A stretch of DNA of 32,920 nt from JAWOHX01 sp046484975 (GTDB lineage Bacteria; Bacillota; Clostridia; DUPQ01): NCBI GenBank assembly GCA_046484975.1, contig JAWOHX010000126.1:1-32920 (forward strand), read 5' to 3'. A program made the position numbers and the translations under genes. How positions within the stretch are numbered: the stretch's first letter is position 1; every line of letters starts with the position of its first letter. The notes under the pieces were generated by a model. It was not told the origin of the DNA, searched no databases, and saw nothing but the letters and a program-made list of their open reading frames with translations. This document shows positions 15,053-23,338 of the stretch, piece by piece.

Positions 15053-15620
15053 GGAAACAAAGGATTGCTTTCTAATCCATATCAGGGACAGGAAGGCAAT
15101 CTCCATATCAAAGGACTTGTATTTTTCCAAATCAATCTATGAATTGGAAGATTTATCTGAACAAGAAATCATCGGACTGGAAAAAAACCAGGCTTTTCAT
15201 GAGGCATTGGCGGCTTCCATCAAGTTCCTGGGCTCATCCCTGAAGCCGGAGAAAAGGCTTCGGAATCATCTTGCGGGCAGGAACCATCCCTCGGAAGCCA
15301 TTGACGCATCCGTGGCTGCCCTCAAATCCGAGGACAGGCTCAATGACTCCAGGTATGCCAGCAGGTTCATCCACCAGAAGATGAAGAGGACACCGGTGTC
15401 AAAAGGCTTGATGATGGAACTCCTTTCCCGGGAGGGAATTCCGGAGGAAGTCTCCGGGGAAGCCATCGGGAAATCCATGATGGATGAACACCGGGATGCG
15501 GTGCGGGTGTTCCGGATGAAGTCAAAAGGCAGCATGGAAAAAGGGTATAAGGCCCTTTTGTCCCGAGGATATGACCCGGAGATGTCCTATGAGATTGCAA
15601 AAAAGGAAAGCAGTGAATGA
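15027..15620 (+). CDS. recX: RecA regulator RecX
   Basis: 197 residues, highly charged and helical, with the three-helix repeats of RecX: R-L-R-N-H-L-A-G-R near residue 77, L-K-S-E-D-R-L-N-D-S-R-Y-A-S-R-F near 99, and K-A-L-L-S-R-G-Y-D-P-E near 176. RecX binds RecA filaments and modulates them. The only in-frame start is the ATG at 15027, which makes a 26-base overlap with recA; AGGAA lies just upstream of it inside recA. Coupled translation would keep RecX low relative to RecA. The gene ends in an ATGA overlap with rimO. Confidence 0.88.
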   Translation: MRYPILKTEETKDCFLIHIRDRKAISISKDLYFSKSIYELEDLSEQEIIGLEKNQAFHEALAASIKFLGSSLKPEKRLRNHLAGRNHPSEAIDASVAALKSEDRLNDSRYASRFIHQKMKRTPVSKGLMMELLSREGIPEEVSGEAIGKSMMDEHRDAVRVFRMKSKGSMEKGYKALLSRGYDPEMSYEIAKKESSE

Positions 15621-16936
15621 AGAAAATACTCATCGTGACCCTGGGATGTCCCAAGAACCTTGTGGACAGTGAGATCATTGCCCAGGCATTGATCGACAGG
15701 GGATATGAACCCACAACAATAAAGGAAAAGGCCCAGGTCGCGGTTGTCAATACGTGTGCCTTCATCGAGCCGGCGGTCACGGAAGCCATCGAGGCCATTC
15801 TGGATATCGCCAGGATGAAGAAGGAAGGAGTCCTGGAGCAGCTTGTGGTGACAGGCTGCCTTGTGCAGCGGTACAAGGAGGAGATCCTGAGGGAAATCCC
15901 GGAGATTGACTATACCGTCGGCATCGATTTCATCAAGGACATCCCTGCCATCATCGAGACGGGGGAAAAAAAGAATTTCATGGGGGAATCCAGGGACATT
16001 GGATTCCTGAACATGGAAAGAGCGCTCTGCTCCCCGCATAAAAGTGCATACCTCAAGATTTCCGACGGCTGTTCCAACCATTGCACCTACTGCACCATCC
16101 CCGCCATCCGGGGAGAATACCGGAGCAGGACGATGGAGGACATCCTTTCAGAGGCTCTGGTTCTTGCGGGAAAAGGAATCAAGGAGCTGATTCTTGTCGC
16201 CCAGGACACCACATATTATGGATATGACCTGTATCGGGAATTTCGGCTGGAAGCATTGCTCCGTGCATTGTCTGGCATTGAAGGCATCCGGTGGATCAGA
16301 CTCCTGTACTGCTATCCGGAGAACATCACCGAAGGCCTCATCCGTGAGATGGCAGGAAACAAAAAAGTGCTGAAATACCTGGACATCCCCTTCCAGCATG
16401 CCAGTGCGGACGTCCTCAGGCGCATGGGAAGGAAATCAGGACCAAAAGAATACGGGGGCCTGATCCGGAAGCTCAGAGAAAACATCAGTGGGCTGGTGAT
16501 CAGAACCACCTTCATCACAGGATTCCCCGGGGAGACGGAAGAGGACTTCAACATCCTTATGGATTTCATCCGGGAGAGCAGTTTTGACCATGTGGGGGTA
16601 TTCCCATACTACAGGGAGGAAGGCACGCCCGCCTACCGGATGAAAGACCAGGTCCCGGCCAAGGTGAAGGAACAAAGGAAAGAGCAAATTCTCGCCCTGC
16701 AGACACAACTGTCCATGGAAAAGAACATTGCAAGGCTCGGGGGGAATTATGATATAATTATCGAATCAGTATCGGATGACGGCTTGTTCTATGAGGGGAG
16801 GTCCTATATGCAGGCACCGGAGATCGACGGGGTCACTTATGTCGCAAGCAGGGAACCTCTGGGCATCGGGGACATCGTACCGGTGAAGTTGCTGAACATC
16901 CATGAGCATTCATTTATAGGAGAGGCACAAATATGA
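15617..16936 (+). CDS. rimO: Ribosomal protein uS12 methylthiotransferase RimO
   Basis: 439 residues, full length. A radical-SAM enzyme with two 4Fe-4S clusters that adds a methylthio group to an aspartate of ribosomal protein S12. The N-terminal MTTase domain has its three cysteines in L-G-C-P-K-N, N-T-C-A-F and V-T-G-C-L. The radical-SAM motif CSNHCTYC is at about 152-159. A TRAM domain forms the C-terminus (from about 370). The L-G-C-P-K-N-L-V-D-S-E opening separates it from the tRNA enzyme MiaB. The start overlaps the recX stop (ATGA), and its own stop overlaps pgsA in the same way. Confidence 0.95.
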   Translation: MKKILIVTLGCPKNLVDSEIIAQALIDRGYEPTTIKEKAQVAVVNTCAFIEPAVTEAIEAILDIARMKKEGVLEQLVVTGCLVQRYKEEILREIPEIDYTVGIDFIKDIPAIIETGEKKNFMGESRDIGFLNMERALCSPHKSAYLKISDGCSNHCTYCTIPAIRGEYRSRTMEDILSEALVLAGKGIKELILVAQDTTYYGYDLYREFRLEALLRALSGIEGIRWIRLLYCYPENITEGLIREMAGNKKVLKYLDIPFQHASADVLRRMGRKSGPKEYGGLIRKLRENISGLVIRTTFITGFPGETEEDFNILMDFIRESSFDHVGVFPYYREEGTPAYRMKDQVPAKVKEQRKEQILALQTQLSMEKNIARLGGNYDIIIESVSDDGLFYEGRSYMQAPEIDGVTYVASREPLGIGDIVPVKLLNIHEHSFIGEAQI

Positions 16937-17502
16937 ATCTTGCGAATAAAATCACGGTGTTGAGGATCCTTCTGGTTCCAGTATTCATGTTTTTTGCGGT
17001 TCCCGCGTATTCTTTTTATCCTGCAGGACTGTCTGCCTTCCTCAATACCCATGGGATGCCCATCGCCATCGCAGTCTTCATCATTGCCTCCATTACGGAC
17101 ACCATTGACGGGCATCTCGCCAGGAAACTCAACCAGGTGACTGTTCTTGGAAAGTTCCTTGATCCGGTTGCAGACAAGCTTCTGGTGATTGCGGCCCTGG
17201 TGGTACTGGTGGAACGGCTTGAACTGAGCAGCTGGGTTGCCATGATCATCATCACCAGGGAAATCCTCATCATGGCGGTAAAGACCATCGCCGCAGGCAA
17301 AGGCATCATCATCGCGGCAAGCATATGGGCCAAGGTAAAGACCATCCTGCAGATCATTGCGGTTGTTGCCATCATGGCAGGGAGCATCATCAATCTTTGG
17401 ATTCTTCCGGATATATTACTGTTCATCGCCGTTCTGGCCACCATCTACTCCGGCATTGACTACCTGTGGAAGAACATCCACATCATGTCGGACGGTCCAT
17501 AA
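16933..17502 (+). CDS. pgsA: CDP-diacylglycerol-glycerol-3-phosphate 3-phosphatidyltransferase
   Basis: A membrane enzyme of 189 residues that makes phosphatidylglycerol phosphate, the first step to phosphatidylglycerol. The CDP-alcohol phosphatidyltransferase signature D-G-x2-A-R-x8-G-x3-D-x3-D is complete (Asp59 to Asp79), with hydrophobic segments around it. AGGAGAGG lies 7 bases before the ATG, which overlaps the rimO stop. It is the last gene of the run that starts at recA; no strong terminator is seen before the fapR promoter. Confidence 0.95.
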   Translation: MNLANKITVLRILLVPVFMFFAVPAYSFYPAGLSAFLNTHGMPIAIAVFIIASITDTIDGHLARKLNQVTVLGKFLDPVADKLLVIAALVVLVERLELSSWVAMIIITREILIMAVKTIAAGKGIIIAASIWAKVKTILQIIAVVAIMAGSIINLWILPDILLFIAVLATIYSGIDYLWKNIHIMSDGP

Positions 17503-17541
17503 GAGGGCTGCAAGGGTGCAAGGAAATAATTTTCAGGGATA

Positions 17542-17570
17542 TTGCCTTTTCAAAAAAGATAAAGTATACT
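17542..17570 (+). promoter_or_regulatory. Promoter of the fapR lipid operon
   Basis: TTGCCT (17542-17547), 17 bases, TATACT (17565-17570). The expected start point is near 17577, just before the FapR operator. Confidence 0.7.
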
Positions 17571-17581
17571 ATTAAATGATA

Positions 17582-17602
17582 AATTATTATCTGGTAATAA
17601 TT
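17582..17602 (+). promoter_or_regulatory. FapR operator (autoregulatory)
   Basis: A perfect 8-bp inverted repeat AATTATTA / TAATAATT around TCTGG. It has the shape and spacing of known FapR sites (TTAGTAxCxxGTACTAA type) and lies directly after the expected transcription start, where FapR would block initiation until malonyl-CoA binds. Confidence 0.8.
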
Positions 17603-17620
17603 ATTTGAAATGTGGGTTTT

Positions 17621-18181
17621 ATGATAACAAAAGCGACAAAGCACAAAAGGCAAAGGCATGATAGGCTCATACGAATGATAAGCAATGAACCGTTCCTGAC
17701 GGATGAACAGATTGCGGAAAGACTTTCCGTCAGCATACCCACCGTAAGGCTGGACAGGATAGACCTGGGAATCAAGGAACTGAGGGAAAGAATCAGGGAC
17801 ATCGCAGACAGCACACAGAAGAAAGTCAAGTCCCTCGGAAACAAGGACATCGTGGGCAGCCTGCTGGAGGTATCCCTGAATCAAAGAGGGATGGCCATCC
17901 TTGAAACGACGAAGGACATGACATTTGAAAAGACGGATGTGGTGCGTGGTGAGTTCATCTATTCTTTTGCGGAATCCACCGCCATCTCCATCATTGACGC
18001 AAATGCTGCGCTTGTGGGCGTGGCGAACATCAAATACAAGGTGCCGGTGAGGCCCGACGAGAAACTCATCGCAAAAGCGGAAGTCAAGAAAATAAGGAAC
18101 ATGAATTTCATCACATGGGTCATGGTGTACAGGAATGACACCGAGGTGTTCAAGGGGAAATTCATTTTGACCGGCATATAG
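17621..18181 (+). CDS. fapR: Fatty-acid/phospholipid repressor FapR
   Basis: 186 residues, about the size of Bacillus FapR. The N-terminus has a DeoR-like helix-turn-helix (F-L-T-D-E-Q-I-A-E-R-L-S-V-S-I-P-T-V-R-L-D-R, about 23-44) and a linker helix (E-L-R-E-R-I). The rest is the hot-dog domain that binds malonyl-CoA (R-G-E-F-I-Y-S-F-A-E-S ... A-N-I-K-Y-K-V-P-V). FapR represses lipid genes when malonyl-CoA is low. A GTG lies in frame at 17612, but I chose the ATG at 17621; the ribosome site is weak for either, which suits low expression of a repressor. It heads the operon with plsX 15 bases downstream, and its own operator is at 17582-17602. Confidence 0.93.
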   Translation: MITKATKHKRQRHDRLIRMISNEPFLTDEQIAERLSVSIPTVRLDRIDLGIKELRERIRDIADSTQKKVKSLGNKDIVGSLLEVSLNQRGMAILETTKDMTFEKTDVVRGEFIYSFAESTAISIIDANAALVGVANIKYKVPVRPDEKLIAKAEVKKIRNMNFITWVMVYRNDTEVFKGKFILTGI

Positions 18182-18196
18182 CCAAAAGGAGACGGG

Positions 18197-19189
18197 ATGC
18201 GTATACTTGTGGATGCAATGGGGGGCGACAAAGCTCCGGATTCCATCGTAAACGGATGCATGGATGCCATCAAGGAACAGGATGGCTTTGAAATCAATTT
18301 GATCGGACATCAGGATCTCATGGAAAAAATCATCCGTCAGAGGGGCTTTTCGTCCAACAGGCTTATCCTTACCCATGCCGATGAAGCCATTGGTAACGAT
18401 GAATCGCCGACCCAGGCGATCAAAAACAAGACGAAATCCTCCATGGTGCAAGGATTTAGGATGCTCTGCGGCAAGGAGGGGGATGCCTTTGTCTCCGCAG
18501 GAAACAGCGGAGCTCTTCTTGCGGGATCCCTTCTGCTCGTCGGCAGGATGGACGGCGTCATACGGCCTGCCTTGGGAGCCGTCATCCCCACGGAAAGGGG
18601 ACAGTCCCTGCTCATCGACGCAGGGTTGAATTCCGAGTGCAGGCCCGAGAGCTACCTGCAGTTTGCCAAGTTCGGCGCGGAATACATGAAAATCCTATAC
18701 GGCAAGGAAAACCCCACCATCGGATTGATCAACATCGGCACCGAAGACCAGAAGGGTACCGCGGAGGCCAGGGAGGCAAACTTGCTCCTGAAGAACAGCA
18801 ACATGAACTTCTATGGGAATATCGAGGGCAACAACGCCATTGAAGGGGTCGTGGACATCATGGTTTGCAACGGTTTTATCGGGAATGTCCTGTTGAAGTT
18901 CCTGGAAGGCAGTGGAAGGTTTTTTATGCGCAACATCAAGAACATCCTGGTGAAGAGCATCAAAAACAAGCTGTCCGCACTGATCATCAAGAAAGACCTG
19001 AGGGATTTCGCCAGGACCGTGGACCCGGACATCCTGGGCGGAGCACCCATTCTCGGCATCAATGAGCTTGTCATCAAAAGCCATGGGAGTTCCAATGCAA
19101 AGACCATCAAGAACGTTATCATCAAGGCAAAGAAACTATCGGAACAGAACATCATCGGCAGCATCCGGAACAACCTGGGTGTGGTATAG
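18197..19189 (+). CDS. plsX: Phosphate acyltransferase PlsX
   Basis: 330 residues. PlsX turns acyl-ACP into acyl-phosphate, the acyl donor for PlsY in phospholipid synthesis. The opening M-R-I-L-V-D-A-M-G-G-D-K-A-P and the later V-S-A-G-N-S-G-A-L, G-L-I-N-I-G-T-E and V-C-N-G-F-I-G-N motifs are family hallmarks. AGGAG lies shortly before the ATG. It is the second gene of the fapR operon, as in Bacillus. Confidence 0.97.
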   Translation: MRILVDAMGGDKAPDSIVNGCMDAIKEQDGFEINLIGHQDLMEKIIRQRGFSSNRLILTHADEAIGNDESPTQAIKNKTKSSMVQGFRMLCGKEGDAFVSAGNSGALLAGSLLLVGRMDGVIRPALGAVIPTERGQSLLIDAGLNSECRPESYLQFAKFGAEYMKILYGKENPTIGLINIGTEDQKGTAEAREANLLLKNSNMNFYGNIEGNNAIEGVVDIMVCNGFIGNVLLKFLEGSGRFFMRNIKNILVKSIKNKLSALIIKKDLRDFARTVDPDILGGAPILGINELVIKSHGSSNAKTIKNVIIKAKKLSEQNIIGSIRNNLGVV

Positions 19190-19200
19190 AAAGGATGACC

Positions 19201-20145
19201 ATGAATAGACTGGCTTTTGTTTTTTCGGGACAGGGTTCCCAGTATGTGGGAATGGCAAAGGAGATTGCCCATACCCATCAGGAGTCCAGGGATGTTTTTC
19301 TGGTTGCATCTGAAACACTGGGGTACGACATGGAGGAACTGGTCTTCAACGGACCCATGGAAAAACTCACCACCACGGAATATACACAGCCCGCCATCCT
19401 CACAGCCAGTTATGCCATGCTTTTGCCACTTCTGAAGGACAACCAGAGGGCCGGATACGCCGCAGGCCTGAGCCTTGGGGAATATACGGCCCATGTCTAT
19501 GCCGGGTCATTGGATTTTCGGGATGCATTGCGCCTGGTACGGAAAAGGGGACAGTTCATGCAGCAGGAAGTGGAACCTGGACTGGGAGGGATGTCCGCAG
19601 TGATCGGCATGGAGGACGAGGACGTCGAGGATGCACTCCGGGAAGCCAGACGTGCCGGGATTGTCGCCTGTGCAAATTTCAACAGCCCGGGACAGGTCGT
19701 GATCTCAGGTGAAAAGAAAGCACTTGAGGTTGCGGGGGAAATTCTTTTAATGAAAGGTGCCAAAAGAGTGATTCCCCTGGCCGTCAGCGCACCTTTTCAT
19801 TGCGAGATGCTCAAGGGAGCCGGCAAGAAGCTTGCAGCGGAGCTGGAGCGTGTCGCCTTCAGGGAGATGCAGGCAAAAGTCGTCAGCAATGTGACGGGGG
19901 ATGTCATACGGGAAGTGGGCGACATCAGCGGCCTCCTGGTTATGCAGGTCAGCCATGCGGTGAAGTGGACACACGGCATACGGAATATGATCAACTATGG
20001 TGTGGACACGTTCGTGGAGATCGGACCTGGTAAGGTCCTGAGCGGTTTGATCAAAAAAATCAATGGGGATGTCCGGGTGCTCAACGTGGAGGACAACCAG
20101 ACCCTGGAGGCCACCCGGAAGGAACTGGAGGGGATGGTGCTATGA
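19201..20145 (+). CDS. fabD: Malonyl-CoA:ACP transacylase FabD
   Basis: 314 residues. It moves malonyl from CoA to ACP. The N-terminus F-V-F-S-G-Q-G-S-Q-Y-V-G-M, the active serine in G-L-S-L-G-E-Y-T and the histidine in S-A-P-F-H-C-E-M are present. An ATG also lies at 19195, but I chose 19201: AAAGG then has a workable spacing, while at 19195 it would almost touch the start. The stop overlaps the fabG start (ATGA). Confidence 0.96.
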   Translation: MNRLAFVFSGQGSQYVGMAKEIAHTHQESRDVFLVASETLGYDMEELVFNGPMEKLTTTEYTQPAILTASYAMLLPLLKDNQRAGYAAGLSLGEYTAHVYAGSLDFRDALRLVRKRGQFMQQEVEPGLGGMSAVIGMEDEDVEDALREARRAGIVACANFNSPGQVVISGEKKALEVAGEILLMKGAKRVIPLAVSAPFHCEMLKGAGKKLAAELERVAFREMQAKVVSNVTGDVIREVGDISGLLVMQVSHAVKWTHGIRNMINYGVDTFVEIGPGKVLSGLIKKINGDVRVLNVEDNQTLEATRKELEGMVL

Positions 20146-20885
20146 GCTTCACCGGGAAAAATGTACTTGTTACCGGCGCCAGCCGGGGGATTGGAAGGGA
20201 AATCGCTTTGGCATATGCAAGGCAGGGGGCGAATGTTGCCATGGCGGCCACCGGGATGTCCCAGCCTTATGAGGAGACTATCAAGGAGATGGAAGCCAAC
20301 GGGCATTCCTATATGGCCCTCACGGTGGATGTTTCATCCTTTTCCCAAACAGAGGAAATGGTTAAAAAAATCAACGACAGATGGGGGACGGTGGATATCC
20401 TGGTCAACAACGCAGGCGTCACCAGGGACAACCTTCTCATGCGGATGGACGAGGAAAGCTGGGACAAGGTCATCGACGTCAATCTGAAAGGTGTGTTCAA
20501 CTGTACCCGCAACTGCGTCAGGGGAATGGTCAAGAAAGGCTGGGGAAGAATCATCAACATCTCCTCGGTGTCAGGCATCACAGGGAATGCGGGGCAATCA
20601 AATTATTCCGCATCCAAGGCAGGCATCATCGGATTTTCAAAATCCGTGGCAAAGGAGCTTGCGAAAAAAAGCATCACCTGCAATGTGGTGGCTCCGGGAT
20701 TCATTGAAAGCGACATGACCAGGGACCTGAACGAGGACATCAGGAACCGGTACCTTCAGATCATCCCCGCGGGAAGGTTCGGGACATCCTCCGATGTCGC
20801 AGGAATCATCCTGTTTCTCTCCGGCAACGAGGCGTCCTACATCACCGGACAGGTGATACATGTAGACGGCGGCATGGTTATGTAG
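20142..20885 (+). CDS. fabG: 3-oxoacyl-ACP reductase FabG
   Basis: 247 residues, a short-chain dehydrogenase that reduces beta-ketoacyl-ACP with NADPH. The cofactor motif T-G-A-S-R-G-I-G is near residue 11, N-N-A-G near 87, the catalytic serine in I-S-S-V-S-G, and Y-S-A-S-K near 152. The C-terminus (Y-I-T-G-Q-V-I-H-V-D-G-G) is typical of FabG. It is coupled to fabD by an ATGA overlap. Confidence 0.95.
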   Translation: MSFTGKNVLVTGASRGIGREIALAYARQGANVAMAATGMSQPYEETIKEMEANGHSYMALTVDVSSFSQTEEMVKKINDRWGTVDILVNNAGVTRDNLLMRMDEESWDKVIDVNLKGVFNCTRNCVRGMVKKGWGRIINISSVSGITGNAGQSNYSASKAGIIGFSKSVAKELAKKSITCNVVAPGFIESDMTRDLNEDIRNRYLQIIPAGRFGTSSDVAGIILFLSGNEASYITGQVIHVDGGMVM

Positions 20886-20905
20886 TATATTCAATACTGA
20901 ATATA
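20886..20905 (+). repeat. AT-rich hairpin between fabG and acpP
   Basis: TATATTCA / TGAATATA is a perfect 8-bp inverted repeat with a 4-base ATAC loop, beginning directly at the fabG stop. It has no T run, so it is probably not a terminator. It may protect or mark the 5' end of a processed acpP message. Confidence 0.5.
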
Positions 20906-20941
20906 TATCATATAAATAAATTCACTGAGGAGGCAAAAAAA

Positions 20942-21169
20942 ATGGATTTTGAAAAAGTAAAAAAAATTATCATCGATCAGCTGGGAGTGGAAGAAAGTGC
21001 AGTGACCATGGAAGCGGCTTTCATTGAGGATCTCGGGGCGGATTCCCTTGACATCGTGGAACTGCTGATGTCCATGGAAGATGAGTTTGGCATTGACATC
21101 CCGGACACCGACGCTGAGAAAATTGTTACCGTGGGTGATGCGGTCAATTACATTACAAACAACAAGTAA
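20942..21169 (+). CDS. acpP: Acyl carrier protein
   Basis: 75 residues, acidic, full length. The phosphopantetheine attachment serine is in G-A-D-S-L-D-I-V-E (near residue 36). ACP carries the growing acyl chain. GAGGAGG lies 8 bases before the ATG, a very strong ribosome site, in line with the high ACP amounts cells need. A terminator-like hairpin follows at once. Confidence 0.97.
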   Translation: MDFEKVKKIIIDQLGVEESAVTMEAAFIEDLGADSLDIVELLMSMEDEFGIDIPDTDAEKIVTVGDAVNYITNNK

Positions 21170-21192
21170 AAAAGTGCGTAATGCACTTTTTT
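21168..21192 (+). terminator. Terminator-like attenuator between acpP and fabF
   Basis: A 10-bp stem AAAAAAGTGC (21168-21177) / GCACTTTTTT (21183-21192) with a GTAAT loop; the T run is part of the stem. It starts at the acpP stop. As fabF follows only 17 bases later with no visible promoter, this is probably a partial terminator giving more acpP than fabF message. Confidence 0.75.
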
Positions 21193-21208
21193 ACTTCAGG
21201 AGGAACAA

Positions 21209-22453
21209 ATGAATAGAAGAGTGGTAGTGACCGGCATGGGTGCAGTCTGTTCGCTGGGTCTGGATGTGGACGAGCTGTGGCAGAGCATCAAGGCCGGTAA
21301 ATGCGGGATAAGTCTCGTAGACACTTTTAATACTGAGCACTTACCTACAAAGGTGGCTGCTCAGATTAAAAACTTCATACCGGAGAACTACATGGACAGG
21401 AAGGACGCCAGAAGGATGGACCGTTACTGCCAGTTTGCAATGGCGGCAAGCAAGGAGGCGTTCACCCAGTCCGGACTGGACCTGGAGACAATTGACCATG
21501 AAAAAATGGGAGTGCTGATTTCCTCGGGAATCGGTGGAATGGATTCCCTGATCAGGGAATATGACATCATCAAGGAAAAGGGAGTGGGTCGGATCAGTCC
21601 GTTCAGTGTTCCGATGATGATTGCCAACATGGGCGCAGGCAGGGTGGCCATCGAATACAAGGCCAAAGGTTTCGTGGAATGCATCGTGACCGCCTGCGCC
21701 TCCTCCGCCAATGCCATCGGGGATGCCTGCAGGATCATCCAGCGGGGAGAAGCGGACATCATGTTCGCGGGTGGTGCGGAAGCCCCATTGCTGGAGCTGG
21801 GTTTCGCCGGGTTCTGCGCGGCGAACCGCTCCATGTCCCAAAGCACGGATCCCTTGAAGGCATGCCGTCCCTTCGATCGGTGCAGGGACGGGTTCGTCAT
21901 GGCGGAAGGCGGCGCTGTGGTCATCCTGGAGGAGCTGGAACATGCGCTTGCAAGAAATGCAGTCATCCTGGCGGAACTCACCGGGTATGCATGTACCTGC
22001 GACGCCTACCACATCACAGCGCCTGAACCTGAGGCAGACGGAGCGGTCCGATGCATGAGGAATTGTCTCAAGGACAGCGGCATCGGCCCCGAAGACGTTG
22101 GTTACATCAATGCCCACGGCACAGGGACGCCCCTCAATGACAAGCTGGAGACCTATGCTATTGTGAAAGTGTTCGAATCCCAGGGTTGTGTCCCCTATGT
22201 CAGCTCCACCAAATCCATGACCGGACATCTGATGGGCGCCGCTGGTGCTTTGGAATTCATCCTTTCCATCCTGGCCATACGGGACGGTTTCATTCCACCC
22301 ACAATCGCATATGAGAACCCGGATGAGGAGTGCAACCTGAAGAGGTTGGTCACGAACCAGGGGATTGATGCAGAAATCGACACTGCCCTGACCAATTCCT
22401 TTGGATTCGGAGGGCATAACGCCAGCCTGATCGTGAGGAAGTTTGTAGAGTAA
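21209..22453 (+). CDS. fabF: 3-oxoacyl-ACP synthase II (FabF)
   Basis: 414 residues. This condensing enzyme extends acyl-ACP with malonyl-ACP. The Cys-His-His active site is complete: Cys in V-T-A-C-A-S-S near residue 163, His in N-A-H-G-T-G-T-P, His in K-S-M-T-G-H-L-M-G-A-A-G. AGGAGG lies 6 bases before the ATG. Its TAA overlaps the ATG of rnc (TAATG). Confidence 0.96.
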   Translation: MNRRVVVTGMGAVCSLGLDVDELWQSIKAGKCGISLVDTFNTEHLPTKVAAQIKNFIPENYMDRKDARRMDRYCQFAMAASKEAFTQSGLDLETIDHEKMGVLISSGIGGMDSLIREYDIIKEKGVGRISPFSVPMMIANMGAGRVAIEYKAKGFVECIVTACASSANAIGDACRIIQRGEADIMFAGGAEAPLLELGFAGFCAANRSMSQSTDPLKACRPFDRCRDGFVMAEGGAVVILEELEHALARNAVILAELTGYACTCDAYHITAPEPEADGAVRCMRNCLKDSGIGPEDVGYINAHGTGTPLNDKLETYAIVKVFESQGCVPYVSSTKSMTGHLMGAAGALEFILSILAIRDGFIPPTIAYENPDEECNLKRLVTNQGIDAEIDTALTNSFGFGGHNASLIVRKFVE

Positions 22454-23148
22454 TGAAGACACTGGATAAAAGAATCATGTCCATTGAAAAGATCACCGGT
22501 CATCGGTTTGAGGATTCAGCACTGATCCGGAATGCCCTGACCCATGTCTCGGGGAACAAGTTTGAGAATTATGAAAAACTTGAATTCCTCGGGGATGCGG
22601 TGCTTCAGCTTGCCATCAGCAATTACCTGTTTCAGGTGCATTCCTATCTCCAGGAAGGGGAGATGACCGTCACAAGGGCATATGCTGTCTGCGGGGACAC
22701 ACTGGCCAAAGTGGGGAGAAAGCTCTCCCTGGACAAGCTCATCATCATTGGGCCTTCGGGTTTGGCAAAAAAAATCAACAACAATGATTCCGTGATTGCG
22801 GATGTATTCGAAGCCATAACAGGCGCATTGTACCTGGAGGCGGGAATGGAAAGCGCAAGCCGGTTTGTCATCGAGCATTTGAACAGGTACATCATTGAAT
22901 ATATCAAATCAGGAGACAACAAGGACTACAAGACCAGGCTTCAGCATCTCACACAGGAACTCTATTCCATGGAACCCGAATACATCCTCAAATCAGAAAA
23001 AGGTCCCGACCATGACAAGACTTTCATCATTGAGGTTTACGTGAACAAGAAGGCCAGCGGACGGGGAAAAGGAAACAGCAAGAAAAAAGCCCAGCAGGGT
23101 GCCGCTGAGGAAGCCTTGAAGAAATATGACAAAAAAGGAAAATTCTGA
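22453..23148 (+). CDS. rnc: Ribonuclease III
   Basis: 231 residues. It cuts double-stranded RNA, including rRNA precursors. The RNase III signature is Y-E-K-L-E-F-L-G-D-A-V-L near residue 38, with the second acidic site in D-V-F-E-A-I-T-G-A. A double-stranded RNA-binding domain forms the C-terminus (K-T-R-L-Q-H-L-T-Q-E to A-A-E-E-A-L-K-K). The start overlaps the fabF stop, so it is translated with the lipid operon. A terminator follows. Confidence 0.96.
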   Translation: MKTLDKRIMSIEKITGHRFEDSALIRNALTHVSGNKFENYEKLEFLGDAVLQLAISNYLFQVHSYLQEGEMTVTRAYAVCGDTLAKVGRKLSLDKLIIIGPSGLAKKINNNDSVIADVFEAITGALYLEAGMESASRFVIEHLNRYIIEYIKSGDNKDYKTRLQHLTQELYSMEPEYILKSEKGPDHDKTFIIEVYVNKKASGRGKGNSKKKAQQGAAEEALKKYDKKGKF

Positions 23149-23179
23149 AACCAGCCTATATCAACAGTCCCTGATTCTG

Positions 23180-23205
23180 GCCCGATAGAAAAAATCGGGC
23201 TGTTT
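23180..23205 (+). terminator. Terminator after rnc
   Basis: GCCCGAT (23180-23186) / ATCGGGC (23194-23200), a perfect 7-bp stem with a 7-base A-rich loop, followed by TGTTTC. The T run is weak, so some read-through into smc is possible. The 133 bases from here to smc hold no promoter that I can call with confidence. Confidence 0.7.
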
Positions 23206-23338
23206 CATGTCCCGGATATCAGGAAACACTGGCGTGAGGGAGTTCCAGGAGGGTTCTTCGAATTCAATTCCTGATGGAAAATCATCCTGCAATATGATAT
23301 CATGTTTTAATGTATTACAGCCTGACAGGGGAAATCTG

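Noticed and set aside
21341..22462. A 373-codon open frame on the - strand opposite fabF.
   Set aside because: fabF on the + strand has all catalytic motifs; the antisense frame shows Cys/His/Gly-rich nonsense composition.
23207..23338. N-terminal extension of SMC by 44 residues.
   Set aside because: Family members start at M-Y-L-K-R-I; the extension would begin within the rnc terminator T run.
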